A DNA stretch of 64,000 nt from Varanus komodoensis (GCF_004798865.1 NW_025336480.1:21340154-21404153); one strand, 5' to 3'. Shown: positions 39,274-52,011, counted from the first letter of the stretch. Notes: generated by a model from the sequence alone, not told the origin. Numbers and translations are program-made.

Positions 39274-39677
39274 ACAGACCCCGGGTTATGAATGAGTCCT
39301 GTTCCTGAGAAAACTGAAGTGGATCTTTCAGTTGCATTTGTATGTAAGTTGGATCATGTATAGTTGGCCTTCCACATTCACAGGGGTTAGGGATGCAGAA
39401 TACCCATAAAGGAGACCCCCCCCCCCCCGGCCAAACTCACTGCTGCCTCCTCTTTGGATCAAGGAAATGCCAGAGTGATTTCCCTGTCTGGATGGGCAGG
39501 GCAGGAAGGCATGTTTTAGAGGCCTCCCTCTCTCCCCTTTTGCTTCCTCTTTCTCTTTCTCACTCCATGGTGATAACAATTTTCTCAAGTAATTTAAAAA
39601 ATTAATAGGCTTTATGGGAGTTTGTTCAAGTATGGGTTGTTTGTAACTCAGACCTTTGTAACTTGGGGACTGCCTGT
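39274..39677 (+). mobile_element. Non-autonomous pogo/Tigger-like DNA element, copy 2
   Basis: The ends pair as inverted repeats: acagaccccgggttatgaa at the left and ttgtaacttggggactgcctgt at the right, whose complement begins acaggcagtccccaagttac. A second Tigger-like terminus, tatagttggccttccacatt, lies inside at about 39359, so the family is either composite or carries a nested end. The core is shared, inverted, with 574-925. A C run (39416-39428) lies within. No transposase frame. Confidence 0.65.
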
Positions 39678-40204
39678 ATTGGAAGTACAGTCCTCTGTTT
39701 GAAGTCCAAGCCTGCTCTAAAGATAAGCATAATGGAGAACAAACTTAGAAGCCTTAAAATTGGCATCGGTAGTTAGCACCTGCACTTCAGACTAAGCAAG
39801 CACAAAGCAAGCCACCTGTTCAAAATCTTCCCCAGTACATTTTGTTTGTATTTAAATTACAGTAATTCTTTCTAAATTTGTGTCTGTGCACAACAATTAG
39901 CATAGGCAGATTCTGTACAAATCAATACCTTTTTGTGCTCTTTTTGATGAGATATGTCCTCTTTTTTGGAGGTATGCAAGTGGCCATCCTCACTATGAGT
40001 GATGCTAAGAGTATATTAATGTCCAAAATGTGTCCCCTGTGAACATGGTTTATTATAGGATTGAAAATGGAATGGAACCATTTTTAAATTTTCATTTTAA
40101 ATAATACAGGTTTTATATATCAGTTTCAGAAATGAGATGAAACTGAAACCATCACATCACTTGATAATCTAATCTGAATAACTGCAAGCACTTCCCCTCA
40201 TTAC

Positions 40205-40290
40205 AACTTAAAAAAACCAACAAATGGTTCGTAGGCACCTTAAAGATTAACGCATATATTCTGGCGTATGCTTTTGTTGGCTATAGCTCA

Positions 40291-40336
<46 letters not shown>

Positions 40337-41140
40337 ACATTTCTATGCCGCCCCTTCCCGAAGCCTCGGGGTGGCTTACAACACAATAAAATACATTGAA
40401 ATACAATAGAACATAATAAATTACCATTAAATACAAAAATACAAAAAATACACTGAGTTACAAACATAATAATATAAAATTAAAATTATCAGTATAAAAT
40501 AAGTAAATAAATAATATAGGAGGAGAAAAGAGAAGGAAGAAGAAGTTGCCCTGGCCAGATCATATATTTTAACAATTAAAATGATATTTAAATAAAAAGG
40601 TCTTTACCTGGCGCCGAAAAACCAGTAACGACAGTGCCAGGCGGACCTCTTTGGGGAGTGAATTCCATAGGTTGGGTGCCACCGCAGAGAAAGCCCTCCT
40701 CCGAGTACTTACTCTCCTAATTTCTTTCATGGAGGGTTCCCAGAGAAGGAACTCTCCCGCAGATCTCAAAGGGCAGTCGGGCATATACGGACGTAAGCGC
40801 TCGTTCAGGTAGCCCGGACCCAAGCCGTTTAGGGCTTTGTAGGTCATAATCAACACCTTGAATTGGGCCCGGGCTTCAATGGGAAGCCAGTGAAGCTGAC
40901 GGAGGACTGGAGTCATGTGAGCATAATGCCCCGTCCCCGTCAGCAACCTGGCAGCTCTATTTTGCACCAGTTGAAGTGTTCGGACCGTCTTCAGGGGAAG
41001 CCCCACGGAAAGCGCGTTACAGAAGTCTAGGCGGGAAGTCACCAGCGCGTGTGTCACCGTCGCCAGGCAGTCGTACTCCAGGTAGGGGCGCAGCTGATTA
41101 TCAGATGCTTGGAGTATTACGGAGGGGTTTATATACAGTA
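40205..41140 (+). mobile_element. Interspersed repeat ('gtagccatcttagtc' family) split by an L2-like LINE
   Basis: The left part (40215-40291: caccttaaagattaacgcat, gcgtatgcttttgttggct, atagctcac) and right part (from 41097: attatcagatgcttggagt) are consecutive pieces of one repeat (normally ...gtggactacagcccacttcatcagatgcatggag). The LINE at 40292-41096 lies between them. Confidence 0.6.
40292..41096 (-). mobile_element. L2-like LINE, 5'-truncated, young-looking, minus strand
   Basis: The minus-strand frame is open through the element's C-terminal part and ends KTFLFKYHFNC-stop near 40569. It holds LVTSRLDFCNALSVGLPLKT, LQLVQNRAARLLTGT, LRQLHWLPIEARAQFKVLIM, YKALNGLGPGYL and RRRAFSAVAPNLWNSLPKEV, the closing region of L2-group ORF2. 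The 3' UTR holds catttctatgccgcccctt and the element ends in (TTA)n at 40291-40335. A short target duplication attat is likely (40292-40296 and 41097-41101). Intact reading over about 170 codons suggests a more recent insertion than the copy at 33950. The missing 5' part makes it immobile. Confidence 0.85.
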
Positions 41141-43129
41141 CAAATAATGTGTGTGCATATATGTGGAAGTGGAATGGAGAGGTCATCCCTCCCTCTGATT
41201 GAGAGGTGTCCTCTCATGCAGGAGGTGGGGACAGCAGCAGCAGCACTGAGTGGGTGAGGCACCCCTGCCCTCCTGCCTGAGGGTTGACCTCAAGTGTGGA
41301 TCTGCTTCTTGCAGAACAGAACCAGTGTCTCGACCCTTGGGAGTGGACCTCTCAAGCAGTAGGCAGGGCTCTGCTTAGTGTTCGAGCTCTGCAAGAGCTG
41401 GGATATTTTTGTCCATTGTACTTCAGGGCACAAGCTTTCTTTGTGTAATGGTGCAAAGGAGAATTTTTCTTTTTCGTCCCCACTGCACAAACAGGGCTCA
41501 TGCCATAAAGCTCAAAGGAGTCATCCTCCAGGCCCAGCTGGGCTAATATGCAGAAGGCTGCCCCATGCATACTACAAGTTGATTCTGTTTTCCTTTTTTG
41601 GCCCACGGAATACTGGTTTTGCAATGGGGACTCTCTGACAGCTGCAGTGAGTCAAAATTGGCTCATGATCATGGCTATCTGAGACAGGAGCCTAGCTCCT
41701 CTTGGTGTTGTCTTCTGGACACCCAGGACAACAAAGGTGGAAGGAGCAAGTAACGCATGATGAGCTCAGACATTGTGGTTGGAGTTACCTGTCAACCTGA
41801 CCAATACAACATCATGCCTGTTAGGTTTCCCCCCACCTATCCCCTGGAGTTATTTTTGTAATATCTTGCCTAGTTAAGTGATGTAGAGTTAATAAAAGCT
41901 TGCGCAGTTCTTGTGACCTTTGAGTTCGCCTAATAAAGATACTATACATAGGTTATACATAGATTTTAAAAAGTGAAAATAACGTTTTGTTGCTAACAGT
42001 ATTTGGAGTTCTTTTCCAAAGTTTTTTAAAACTATTTTGACAACTAATTATCAGAACTGAGGAACATACTATGTGTAGCTGTGGATTAGTGGAATTGCAA
42101 TGAAGTTTTGTTTTTACTGTTTCTGTACATCATTTTGAGGGGCAGGAGAATAATTAGAAAAAGGGGTGTTCAAGGAGGGAGGTAGAAACAAAGTTGTAGG
42201 AAAAGAAGGGGTGGAGATTTGACCTGAATGAGAAGAACTCATGCTGACACTGCCGGTCTGACTCATTGAATGACCTGAATAAGATAAATGCTGCTTTATC
42301 CTTTTTTAAAAGGAGTAAGATAGCACAGCCTAAACGCCTGGGTGTGCTTAAATAGGTACTCTGAGATGTTTGAGGTGAGTGCATTAGAAATGTGAGCTGC
42401 CTTACTGTCTGGGGTATGCCACAGATCATGTTGCCTGCTCCGTGTGGATAACTCCGGGATTCACAAGGAAGTGGCCATGGGCAAATTGTTGTATAAAATA
42501 TCTTTGTTGGTTGGCCCCTTTCACTAGACCGCGACCTGTTAAACATTGTAAAAATAATTCTAAAATATTATTTGAAAGGGCAAATGGCCACACTGAAAGT
42601 TTTGACAGTTTGACATATTGTGTATGGTTTTGTTAGCTCAGAAACTGAAGTGTGGAGTTAAGACACTCATTGTGCTTGTTATAAGATATGTGGTGTGTGT
42701 GTGATTTTTTAAAGTAGTGTCCAGTTGCTGTGCAGAGTTCCTATGCTCCTAGCAATTTGACAGGCAATGAGTTTGCTTCAGTGATCGCAAATCCTTTTAG
42801 ACTAATTTGTGAAAGAGCAGAAAAACAGCTAGCACTCCACCCCCCCCCCCCCACCATTTGGTATTCAAAAACAGAGATCAGGTATTTTACAAGCAATCCT
42901 ATCAAGGCAGGTTTATTTTTAAATTACTCTTAATAATGGTGTGCATCGTCTAAAAAAGTAAGTAAATGAGACTTCCTGCCTAGACAAAAAAAGATGCTGT
43001 GTTGGTCCAGCTCATCAATGACCATGACAGAGATGGTGTTGGGAGCCAGAGTGCTGCATTTGAATGTTGCATATGTGTGCAACGTAAATTCAAGCAGTGC
43101 CCTTGAATAGCCAAGGGCGATTTTTAAGA
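41141..43129. other. Intron stretch, unassigned, partly GC-rich
   Basis: 41200-41900 is richer in G+C, with CAGCAG repeats at about 41233 and a part at 41880-41940 (aataaaagcttgcgcag) whose look resembles the end of an old LTR; no paired ends were found, so no element is called. Open frames here are short and unassigned. A run of 13 C lies at 42840-42852. Confidence 0.4.
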
Positions 43130-43520
43130 GCCTCTGGCCCCTCAGTCACTGGCCTACTAGTTAATTGCCACACGGACTTTGTGACACATGGACAGATAAT
43201 ATGACATTTTCAGTTTCTGTCACTAGCAAACGCCACAGCGTTGCTTGCACTAGTTGCTAAGAAGCTGTCAGAAACCATTAGCAATTGGCTAAAGTTGCCC
43301 TATGGCATTTCCTCATGGCATCAGCAAAACGAGCATAAATCACCCAGTGGAGCCTACTGCTATACTAATGAGGCTGTAAGCTTGTTTATGGACTAGCATC
43401 ATTTTTATGATTATTTCCACCTTTTCAGCTTGCCTTCATTGGCGGTAGGAGAAGTCAGCTTCAAGAATGAAGTCACTGCTGACATTTCACAAACGTGGTT
43501 TGTAGCTGCTGCCATGTGGC
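43130..43520. promoter_or_regulatory. Candidate intronic enhancer with clustered TALE motifs
   Basis: Repeat-free. TGACAT at 43202-43207 and 43480-43485, CTGTCA at 43217-43222 and 43265-43270, a ggacagataa stretch before them, and HOX/CDX-like ttttatgatt near 43405. This is about 2.7-3.1 kb before the homeodomain exon. Motifs are seen directly; enhancer role is inference. Confidence 0.35.
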
Positions 43521-45544
43521 TGGTCAGTGGTTCTTCAAGTTTTGTTTAGTGATCTTTAAAAAAATGTAGGCAAGGGGAAGCAGGAGAGGAAAAGCATTCT
43601 CAGGAGACCTTACAGAGGTGACTGTATCATATTGCAGAGTGAATGGAAATGCTATTTAGACTTTTAGCTGAGATTTTTTTCCTTCACAAAGAATCAAGTT
43701 TCAGGACAGTTTTTTTTTAAGAAAAAAAGTGGAAGTAGTTAAATAATGTATTAAAATCTATGAATGCAATTTCTTCTGGAGGACTCTGTTTCATTAATTA
43801 GGGTTTTCTCTTATCCTTCCCTTATCTTCTGTTGGGCAAGACTAGCGTTTATTGTTTTAAGCTTCTCTGAACACACACAAGCATTTTACATGGGATTGAA
43901 AGCATTTGCTTCCAATGAAAACCTTGTCTTAGATTACAGCCCAGCAGTGTAATTTCCCTCCCAGATGGGAGTAAAGTAGCTATATTTGCCTAAAAACAGT
44001 AGGAAGAACAAACTGTGCATTAAGCCAAGGCTGTTTTTGGCTTGAGCTAATGATGTAACAGAAACCTTTTATTTGGGATAGGTCACTACCCAAGATTGAA
44101 GGGAGGTGATCTGGCTCTCGCTTGAAAGGTTTCTCCATTGTATCTACATAAGTCTTCACTTTAAAAAAAATGGAGTAGGGGGAGATTCTGTTCCTAATGT
44201 TTCTGCTTTCATACAGCAGAAATAAACAGGAAAGGTTCTGGGGAGTGTTATACATGGAATGCAGAAAGCCTTTCCCCTCCTAATGGAGTATATAATTCAG
44301 GTGCCCTGAAGGCATGCTTTCAGGAATTCTTTTGCCTGAGGTAATGGGGAACTAAGGCTGCTTTAAGGCCTTGATTATCTATTGATGCACAAAGCTGGAA
44401 AAAAGTCATCTCCGTTGGATTATAGTAGATATTTCCATAAATTATCAATGAATTCTCTTCTAGCCAGGCACAAGACATCACTTGCTAAAATAATCTGCTG
44501 GGGTGGGGGGGGGCAGAAGTGGGTAGGAAGTATGTATATAAAAAAAGAATAGGCAGAAAGCTCTGGTGAAAGACAATGTCATTAGGTTAGAAGCCCTTTA
44601 CTTTAATCAATGGCTGTCTAATATATTTCTCTGTCCCCAGCCCTCTTCTCTTGCCTTTGAAACTGGAGAAAGTGGATTAGTCCATGGAAATTTTAAATGT
44701 TGTTGAGTTGTTTGCTCATGTTTATTTTATGAATCATTATTTTATATGGTGAATTGCTTCTCTGAATAAAAGCCTTTCAAACTTTATCAACCTAAGACAT
44801 CAAAACTCTTTCTGTAATGGGCCATGTTTTAGAAATATGAATGAGTCAAGCCTTTCATTATATATGTAGGCAGTCACAAATATTATTTTTAAAAATTCTC
44901 TTTTTAAAGTTTGTACTGTGGATAATTATTTTAAAGAATTAAAATGTCACTTTTAAAAATAACATATTTTAAATGTTATTTTCTTAATCATTTTTGCCTT
45001 GGACATTGCTACCGGATTACATCAAAACATAGTATCCTCACAAAGGTTTTGACAATGAAGCTGTAATATGACAATTTTTCTCTATATGAAAGGACAAAAT
45101 CAGCAATTATACAACATTGTTCTGTACACTGCTTTCCATGTTTTAACCACTTTACTTTCCTGTATTTGTTGCTAAGTATTATAGCCCAGGATTACATCCT
45201 CTGTTTTAAATCCCTGTATAAAAAATATCTGGTTAGTTTGACCCTTGCTGAGCCAACTGAATTAATACAATTCACATAGGCTCAATGTGGTTACGCTGAG
45301 ACATGCAGCTGGTATCTAGGTCTCCAAAGGCAATCCTTGGGCTGATGAGGGATGGGCAGATCAATCTATTTCTGATCTATGTCAATTTTGTATGTGTTCT
45401 TTCATAAGTCTGATCTAACATGTTTACATATTAATCTGAGATACTTTAAAAATCCAGCATGATAATTATTTATTTAAATATGTACTTTTGACCATATTTG
45501 ATCCATTTATACATGTTTTTATCTCAAACGTATGCATTTCTACA
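43521..45544. other. AT-rich intron stretch, no recognised feature
   Basis: Nothing recognised apart from short homopolymer runs and a possible trace of the caatcc-type repeat near 43930. Confidence 0.5.
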
Positions 45545-45586
45545 TTATCCTAAAATAGGCCTTTGTGAATGCCTATTTTAGGATAA
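45545..45586. repeat. Perfect 16-bp inverted repeat with 10-nt spacer
   Basis: ttatcctaaaataggc at 45545-45560 and its exact complement gcctattttaggataa at 45571-45586, around ctttgtgaat. It lies 614 bp before the exon at 46201. It would form a hairpin in the pre-mRNA or a cruciform in DNA. No role known. Confidence 0.9.
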
Positions 45587-45887
45587 AGACGATAGATAGG
45601 CAAACCAAACTTTGAGAATAAAGATATTTTTAAAATAAGAAGTATATTACCCAATGAAGAAAAGTGCAAAATCCAAAGGATTGTTATGTTTCAGCACTCA
45701 CATTAGTACAAGAGGTGCAGATCAGGACAGTTCACTTGGGACTGTGCAATGAATTCCTTAAGCATCCATAGTACTGATTCACTTTACATCTCAGTATTTG
45801 GGGCAAAGAGTAGAATATATTTTACCTTGCTACAAATGGCTCTAACCATGTGCTTTGTGTGATCATGCACATCTCATGTGTGGCATC

Positions 45888-46026
45888 CAACTGAGTGGTA
45901 GAACACATGCATCGCATGTAAAAGCTTCTGTGCCTGGCAGCTCCAAGTAGGGCTGGGAAAAATCTGCAGAGTTACTTCCAACCAGGGTCGACAGTGTTGA
46001 GCTGGGTGGACCAACATCCGCCCAGA
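45888..46026 (+). mobile_element. Squamate tRNA-derived SINE, second family
   Basis: gagtggtagaacacatgcat, gcatgtaaaagcttc, ctccaagtagggctgggaaa and gagctgggtggaccaacat follow the family order (gtggtagagcacatgctttgc ... ctccaggtagggctgggaaa ... gagctagatggaccaatgg). It sits only about 175 bp before the exon acceptor at 46200. The tail is truncated. Confidence 0.75.
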
Positions 46027-46184
46027 CATGCTGTGTTCAGAAGTTCACCCATGAAATACAGTGTGAAATAATTTTCAGTACTCATGTTTTGACTACTACT
46101 CACACATTTAAAAATATAAAATACCTACCCCCAAAATCAGTCTTCAGTCAAAGTATCTCAAGATAGCAAAAGTCAAAAATTTGA

Positions 46185-46358
<174 letters not shown>

Positions 46359-46956
46359 TAGATCACATATGCGAAATGAAACGTGGGTGAAAGATGTCAC
46401 AGTTATGGTAGAAAACAAGACTTCCTACTTATCATGGGGTACATAAAGAATATGATTAGACAGTTAAGGGTACTCTTTGTGATTGAAATCCTTTGCATTT
46501 TGTATATAACTTGCTATAAAGAGATGTAGCTAGTTATATGGTTATTCACGTGTTTGGACAATGACGTGCTCATATACAACTAGAATAAATTATTTTATTT
46601 GTATGGTTGCTGCTATCCTTCCCTTAGCAGTTTAAAACAAGCCAAACACTTAGTTGCCTGTGGGCTCCTCTGCTCAGCCGTAGAACAGCAGCTTGAAAGG
46701 ATGGCACCTGGTGGTAGTTGTTTCCTTACTGGACATGTAAGCACTGTGCTTACATGCACTTTTATGGTAGCTACAGTGACAACCGTCTCTCCATGTGCTC
46801 AGTCCGTGCTTGGAGTGATGCAGGATTGCATTGGCTGTCTCTGTCCTTAGCCTCTGTGTCAGCATGTCAGTTGCAAATTAGGCAGAACGTGTGAATGGAC
46901 CATTTCTGAATTTAGCTGTATATGCATATAAGGCCTGTACTCTGAATTGGGCATCC

Positions 46957-46964
46957 TGACGTCA
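46957..46964. promoter_or_regulatory. Full palindromic CRE-like site
   Basis: TGACGTCA, the consensus CREB/ATF site, about 610 bp after the homeodomain exon. A chance match of 8 bases is possible in a window this long. Confidence 0.3.
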
Positions 46965-46999
46965 CTTCAGTTTATTAACATGGCTAGAGATGAGTCGCA

Positions 47000-49369
47000 G
47001 AGGCTTGGGTGGGGCTGGTGATTGGGTTCTTGCATTCCTCTCCATTCATTGACTGAACACACAGGAGCGTTTTGTTCGAACAGGACATCTGAATTAATTA
47101 CCTGGGGCAAGGGAGAGGAATGTCCTGCTTGTTAGTGGTATAAACACTACACATACGTTATACTGTGAGGGCTTTGGTTAAGGAAACGCCCTCTATGACA
47201 AAAGTCACTGTCACTTGTATGTTCAGCCAAGAAGGTCCTCTGTGGTCAAGGTTTTAGTATGTACAGTAGAACCTTTTGTCTCCCTTGCCTCCACTTTTGA
47301 CTAGCACCCTCTTACCCATCACAACTTCTGTCTCTAGTATAACATTAAGAGGTGCTTGCTATTCAGCACCAGGCAGGGAACTGCTCTTGTGGTCAGTTGC
47401 TGGGGAATGAAATGATTGACAATTATGCCATTGTGTCCATAATCTTAAGTGTGCTTGGGTATGTATGTGTAAGTGCATTTTAGCCTCTGCCTGATAAAAC
47501 CTTCCAATACTATTCTTACAATGAGATACTGCCTCCTTTGATTGTGTTATATCACGTGTACTTTTACTTGAAGTCATTATAGACTGACATTTTGGATATT
47601 CTTCCAAAAAGGTCCCTCTCTGAATAAAAAAGTGAAGGAGCTTGTAAACCATACATATATAATAAAATTTCCCTGTTGCTCTGTTTGAAGTTGGTAAATA
47701 GTGCCCAAAAGTTATCTTGTCACAATGATTTTTAATGTCTTATGAACTTTCTCATGCTCTTAAAAACATGGGAGTTATAGCATTTGGAATGCCTGTTACA
47801 GTTGTGGCTTTGCTACAATTCCTTCCATTTCACATCACTTACAGATTGAGTTGAAACTCTGAGCACTACCTATATGATTGCTTTTCTGCCCAGTCTTTAG
47901 TAAAACCTGCTTGGTAATTGAGGACTTTTTTCACCTCAGTTATTACTTAAACATTAACTGATTGTGTTGATATTGACACAATGCTTTATGCATTTCCTAC
48001 CCCCATTTTTTTTCAGCTGCTGGCTCAGCCCTATAGAACTGTAATGAATTGCTCTTAAAGCATGTCTTTTTGCAGCAGTAGTAGTCAAGGCAAGTAAGTC
48101 CCAGTTAGGTCCATGGACTGTTCCCTCGTTTAGAAGGCACTGCTTACCTGGCTCTACGGCTGTGAAATGGATGAGGTCCATGGCAAGGGCTTATGTGCAC
48201 AGAAACCCAGGGAATCATTCATCTAAAAACATGTTTCCAGAAAATAAGCACTACTAAAACACACTGATTGAGGAGTACAGAACCCCTTTCAGCCTGAGGG
48301 CAGAATTCCATTTTGGAGAAGCTCTTGGGGGTTAGCTTCCATTGGTGGGTGGAACCTAAGACAAAAAGGGGTGCAAAAGGAAAGGCCAAAATACAAAAAA
48401 AGAGCAGCGGCATATTTTAGTTTAAAATGTTTACTGCCAGTAATTAAGGCCGAGGAAACGCATTTTGAACTTCTAGAGTGGTGGAAAAACATTCCAAACC
48501 TGGAAAACCACCAAACTATAAGTGGTGGTGGGAAAGGGAAGCATGGTATGCTGAAGAACGCTGGAATGCCAGATTAAGAGGATTGGATTTGGCCTTAAGA
48601 TCTGAAGATCTGTACTTGTGCTGTAACTCATGTCCACAGTTATGCCAACTGTCTGCACTGGGGAAGAATTATTTGATTAAATGGGGAATATGTAAAAATC
48701 TATCTACCATTGTATTTTTCAAACTAGACAATGTGCCTCTCCACCATGGACTAACCAAAAAGTGTAAAATGCCCTTTTCTTCATCTGGAGAAATTTATAG
48801 CTGTAGAAGTTCTACCTTTGCACTAAGGTCAAGTGATTTCATATGTGGAACCCTTCTCATAGAGTTCACAACCAAAGTCCGTCCGTCCCTTTGACCTGTT
48901 AAATGTGTGACGTTCTTTCTGGACTGCTTTGTGAACAGGCCTCTAGTAATGCACTTAAGCAAGCACACCATTACCTTTTCACATTCATTCCACCATGCTC
49001 TGCAGTAGGAAGTAAAGCATTCAGAAGCACATCATAATTTATAAGTGGTTGACTGTAGCCTTATTAATATGCAGAGCACAATACAAATGATCCTTACCGG
49101 TCTGTGGGAAAGCAGTGGAATCTCCCGACCCCACCGGTTTTTAAAAACACACTCAGACCCACAGAATATTCCTGTTCAATTAGTTTTAAATAGTTTCTAT
49201 AGAGACAGCCTCTGATCAGCATTGGATGGACAAGAAAATGCAAACACCAATATTTCTGTCTAATAATTTTGCACATGTATATGACCCAAAATTTTGACCC
49301 TGGTCAGTCAGTTCACAACTCAGACTGAAACATCTGGCTCCTCTAAGGGATCTTCTATACTATTTTACC
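47000..49369. other. Intron stretch, no recognised feature
   Basis: No repeat family or gene recognised. The 138-codon open frame at 48478-48894 has no resemblance to known proteins and no coding context. Confidence 0.5.
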
Positions 49370-49510
49370 TTTAGAGGGGGCTTCTCAGTGTACTTATTTT
49401 ATCCTTCTAGCAACCTTGTGCAGCTGAAAGCGCAACTTCCTTAAAGCTACCCAGTAAGCTTAATGTTTAAAATTGGGATTTGAAATTGTATCTCCCATTT
49501 TCTAAGACAG
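49370..49510 (-). mobile_element. Possible MIR/SINE-like relic
   Basis: ttattttatccttctagcaacc, then gctacccagtaagc and gggatttgaaattgt (listed in parts) resemble the order of an old reverse-oriented tRNA-SINE body. Very diverged. Confidence 0.3.
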
Positions 49511-50827
49511 AGCTAGCTGATGCTCCACCTGGGACCAGGAATGTGTAGTGGGCAGCAAAAATATGAGCTGCTAGGGTCTGGGTACTGTTGCAGAGCTACT
49601 AGGATAGCAGGTCCAGTAACCTTCACGCCCATTGGGCACAGTCTGTGTAGGAAAGGAACTGAGCTTCTCAAAGGTCATAACAGATGTAGTTCTGTCTTTA
49701 AAGACACGGATTTGTCAAAGCTAATTGACAGGTGAAAAGATTTTCCCTCTCTTGGGTGTTATAAAGCTAGAGTCCTCAAGCTTTGCTAGGACATCACTTG
49801 CCCTGTGTGTGACCACCATACATACCTCTTCTACCAATATTGGCAGTCTGAGTTGCCGTGCCTGAAGGGTCACAGTGTATCTCTTCGACAAAGATTAAGA
49901 CTGAGCAATCCTGTCCAGGACTGAACTGAAGAACTTAGTAAAGGAAGAATGGCCTACTTACAGGTCCTTTTCTCCCTAGCTACTTCCTGAGCATGCTCGT
50001 TGCCCCATTTTCTCGCCCTTCCCTTTCTTGTAGGAGTCTGTGGGAGTACAGACAGACATAGAGTTAACTTTTCCTGGAAGTGAGTACTGTAGAGACTAGA
50101 CCAAGAAAATATGCATTCTACAAGAGCAGCTTTTATTCATACTGAATACCCCAAGCACCATGCTTCCTTTTGCACATCTATTTTACTGCTGCGAGCCCGC
50201 TTTGGAAAGATTGGTATTGACATGATCACTGCAGTCTTGGTTTTGATGTGAGTGGGTTTTTCTGAAAGAAGCAAACAGTGGCTGGTACAAGTATGTAAAT
50301 CCATTCAGACAACTTTGGATTTGTCTGGTTATATGAACCAACTCTTAATTTTCTTAATTCTGGTCACAGTAGGTATTTGTAGTTGAGGAGAGTACTCCAG
50401 CCCTCAGAATTAGGTGGTAAAATGAAACCTCCTTGGCAATATAGACTAATTTCAAATGGTGCCCTTAACTAGAAGTTTCTAGTTAATACTCATATTTAAA
50501 GTAAATATGATTGACATAATCTACATGATTGGCATAAGATCCACAGACATAGTAAACATTGGACAACAATTATGCCATGATCATGGGATGACCTTTTGTA
50601 GGCAACCACATATTTCATCAGTTGTAAGATTGGTACTGATGTAAGATTAGTCAGCTCTTCTTTCTTCCTTTTCTTTCATGTGGCATTTCATTTTTCAGGA
50701 AATGATTCCTGGAATTAGAATATTCATGTGGAAGGATTAAATAGGAGATCAGAGAATAAAAAGTAGACATTTCTATTATTCTTCTGCACAAAATGCCTCT
50801 CAGTTTTCCTTTTTGAATAATAAAAGA
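49511..50827. other. Intron stretch, no recognised feature
   Basis: No gene or repeat family seen. Confidence 0.5.
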
Positions 50828-50935
50828 TAGTGATGCGCTACTTTATGTGCAACTAACCCAAACTTAGTCACACTTAGAGGAGACCTACTAAAATTAATGG
50901 AACATAGATTGGCCATTGTCCAACCCAATATGTAG
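50828..50935. mobile_element. Palindromic MITE-like repeat (caatcc...ggattg family), diverged
   Basis: Holds aacttagtcacacttagagg, gacctactaaaattaatgg and gattggccattgtccaaccc in the order of the family also seen at 20.2 and 54.4 kb. Strongly diverged. Confidence 0.35.
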
Positions 50936-51514
50936 TAATTACAAAATGAAAACAGTATGAAAGTACTAGGAATTACTGGTATCTAAATCCCAACATTCTG
51001 TTTGGGTAATAATGCTATCTAATTGGACTATCTCAAAGGACTAGTTTTAAAGATTAAAAAAAATACTTGCTCATAATTATAGTATTAATACCCATCAGTG
51101 GCATGGAATTAAATGACACAGACAGTAATTGCTGTGTCTGTCATGCTAATGATTAGTGGATGGAATGATCTAAATAAATGGAGAAACAACATAATCTTCT
51201 AAAGGTTTTCCTACCTTTGTCCATAAATGGTGCTTGAAACCTTTTAGACTGTAAGCTTTTAGAAAAACTGCATCTGTCTCTCATTGTTCACTCTTAAAGT
51301 TACAAAAGGAATTGTGTTCATTTTATTTCAACATTTGTATAACATTGTCACAGAAATGTCATAAAGCTCATCCCTGATGTTATTTCCAGCAGTGCCATTT
51401 TAGCAAACTGATATATGCCTCAAACCCATAGATATTCTGAGCTGCTGCTTTTCTATATGCAATCTTTGCTTTTATATTATATGTAAAAATGAAAGTCAAA
51501 TACTTTATCTCATA

Positions 51515-51706
51515 GATGGGCCCTTTGCCTAGTGATAAGAGCATGTGGCTTGCATGTAGGAGATCCTATGTTCAATTCCTTCTATTTCCACTTAAAACTA
51601 TTTGGGAAAGGGAGCCCTGACTGAGACCTTGGAGTCCTGTTGTCATTTGGAGAAGACAGTCCTAAACTAGATGCACCAGTGGTTGAACTTGTATAAAGCT
51701 GTTTGA
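51515..51706 (+). mobile_element. Squamate tRNA-derived SINE, second family, nearly full length
   Basis: ttgcctagtgataagagcat (A-box region), gcttgcatgtaggagatcc, atgttcaattcc (B-box region), gggaaagggagccctgactg, actagatgcaccagtggttg and tataaagctgtttgatattt. Complete order of the family, moderately diverged. Confidence 0.8.
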
Positions 51707-52011
51707 TATTTTTAATGGGATAACAAATGGGATTGACTTTATTTTATAACAATACTGTAAATGTAGAAGAATTTGTTGAAATGCAGCTGAAAATTGATAC
51801 ATTTAGTTTGGTCACTCCAGTTTCAACTTTAGTTTCTGTATTAGTTACATGTTCTGTATAACTGTCGCATTTTGCTGGTATGATGCACATGAAGTTAACG
51901 TCACTGTAATTTATATGTGTGTCTCTGAGTGGAACCTGAAAATTCAATTGCCCATCTTCTTTTGGCATATCACAGATAATTGTGTTTGGTGGGTCTGTGC
52001 ATGATGGTCAT

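Noticed and set aside
41700-41950. Possible old solo LTR (aataaaagcttgcgcag region)
   Set aside because: No paired ends, no target duplication and no internal virus-like sequence were found.
48478-48894. 138-codon open frame
   Set aside because: No similarity to any family I know, no splice or promoter context; consistent with chance in intron.
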